From Campylobacterales bacterium (GTDB lineage: Bacteria; Campylobacterota; Campylobacteria; Campylobacterales; Hydrogenimonadaceae): 6,477 nt of DNA. Shown here one piece after another: positions 6,352-6,477 of this stretch. The stretch covers positions 1 to 6,477 of the forward strand of contig JAMOMS010000036.1 in the NCBI GenBank assembly GCA_027067015.1. The letters are read 5' to 3'. How positions within the stretch are numbered: position 1 is the first letter of the stretch; each line of letters starts with the position of its first letter. The translations under genes were made by a program, and so were the position numbers. The notes under the pieces were generated by a model. It did no database searches. It was not told the DNA's origin and saw nothing but the letters and a program-made list of their open reading frames with translations.

Positions 6352-6477
6352 ATGTTAAAACAGTGTATCGGATTGGCCCTGTCGGTTGTAGCGTTATGGG
6401 CGGCATCGGAAGGCGGAAACGTGGACAATGATTCCATTGACGCCATGTTTTTGCAATCGCTTCATGAAGCGAGTGAT
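6352..6477 (+). CDS. N-terminus of an exported protein, possibly a TonB-dependent receptor (partial, 3' truncated by window)
   Basis: The 42 visible codons start MLKQCIGLALSVVALWAAS, a signal peptide with a short basic N-region, a hydrophobic core (about residues 5-18) and a probable cleavage site after ALWAA or ALWAAS. The mature start is GGNVDNDSIDAMFLQSLHEASD, cut by the window edge. The S-L-x-E-A-S motif soon after the signal peptide resembles the pre-plug segment of Campylobacterota TonB-dependent outer-membrane receptors, which often continue into a TKLN-type sequence; this is a recollection of family pattern, not proof. The start is supported by GGAG at 6344-6347 and AAAGAGG at 6335-6341. 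It lies beyond the groESL terminator with its own probable promoter, so it is a separate transcription unit. Confidence 0.7.
   Translation, partial: MLKQCIGLALSVVALWAASEGGNVDNDSIDAMFLQSLHEASD

Overview
The window looks like a chromosomal segment of a flagellated member of the Campylobacterota (Sulfurimonas/Sulfurovum-like; the genus cannot be fixed from sequence alone). The evidence is a FliY switch protein of about 283 residues with a C-terminal SpoA domain directly after FliM, an mnmA next to these flagellar genes, a groESL operon of epsilonproteobacterial type, and several promoters built on a strong or TG-extended -10 with a poor -35. The content is mostly core housekeeping. I see no phage, insertion sequence, CRISPR array or defence system.

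Layout, left to right. (1) Positions 1-2076, plus strand: the 3' end of fliM, then fliY (8 bp overlap) and mnmA (3 bp gap), a tightly coupled run joining the flagellar motor switch to tRNA 2-thiouridylation. (2) 2097-2197: a TG-extended -10 followed by tRNA-Pro(CGG) with encoded CCA. (3) 2198-2418: a 221-bp AT-rich gap with no supportable gene. (4) 2419-2542, minus strand: tRNA-Met(CAT) with its own near-consensus TTGACA-N17-TAAAAT promoter, which overlaps a 30-bp hairpin-forming inverted repeat. (5) 2548-4047, minus strand: a 499-residue AsmA-like, membrane-anchored envelope protein. (6) 4048-4274: a divergent control region with an extended -10 facing left, a consensus promoter facing right, two pairs of inverted repeats, and a degenerate CIRCE-like operator just after the groES -10. 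(7) 4275-6193, plus strand: groES and groEL, closed by a strong intrinsic terminator at 6225-6259. (8) 6352-6477, plus strand: the start of a secreted or outer-membrane protein that runs off the window, tentatively a TonB-dependent receptor.

FliM and FliY form part of the rotor C-ring, MnmA modifies the wobble base of Lys/Glu/Gln tRNAs, and GroES/GroEL form the chaperonin. The most useful observations are regulatory: the CIRCE-like site with exact N9 spacing, the palindrome embedded in the tRNA-Met promoter, paired inverted repeats between the asmA-like gene and groES, and a mismatch in the tRNA-Met acceptor stem. None amounts to a clear new biological system.
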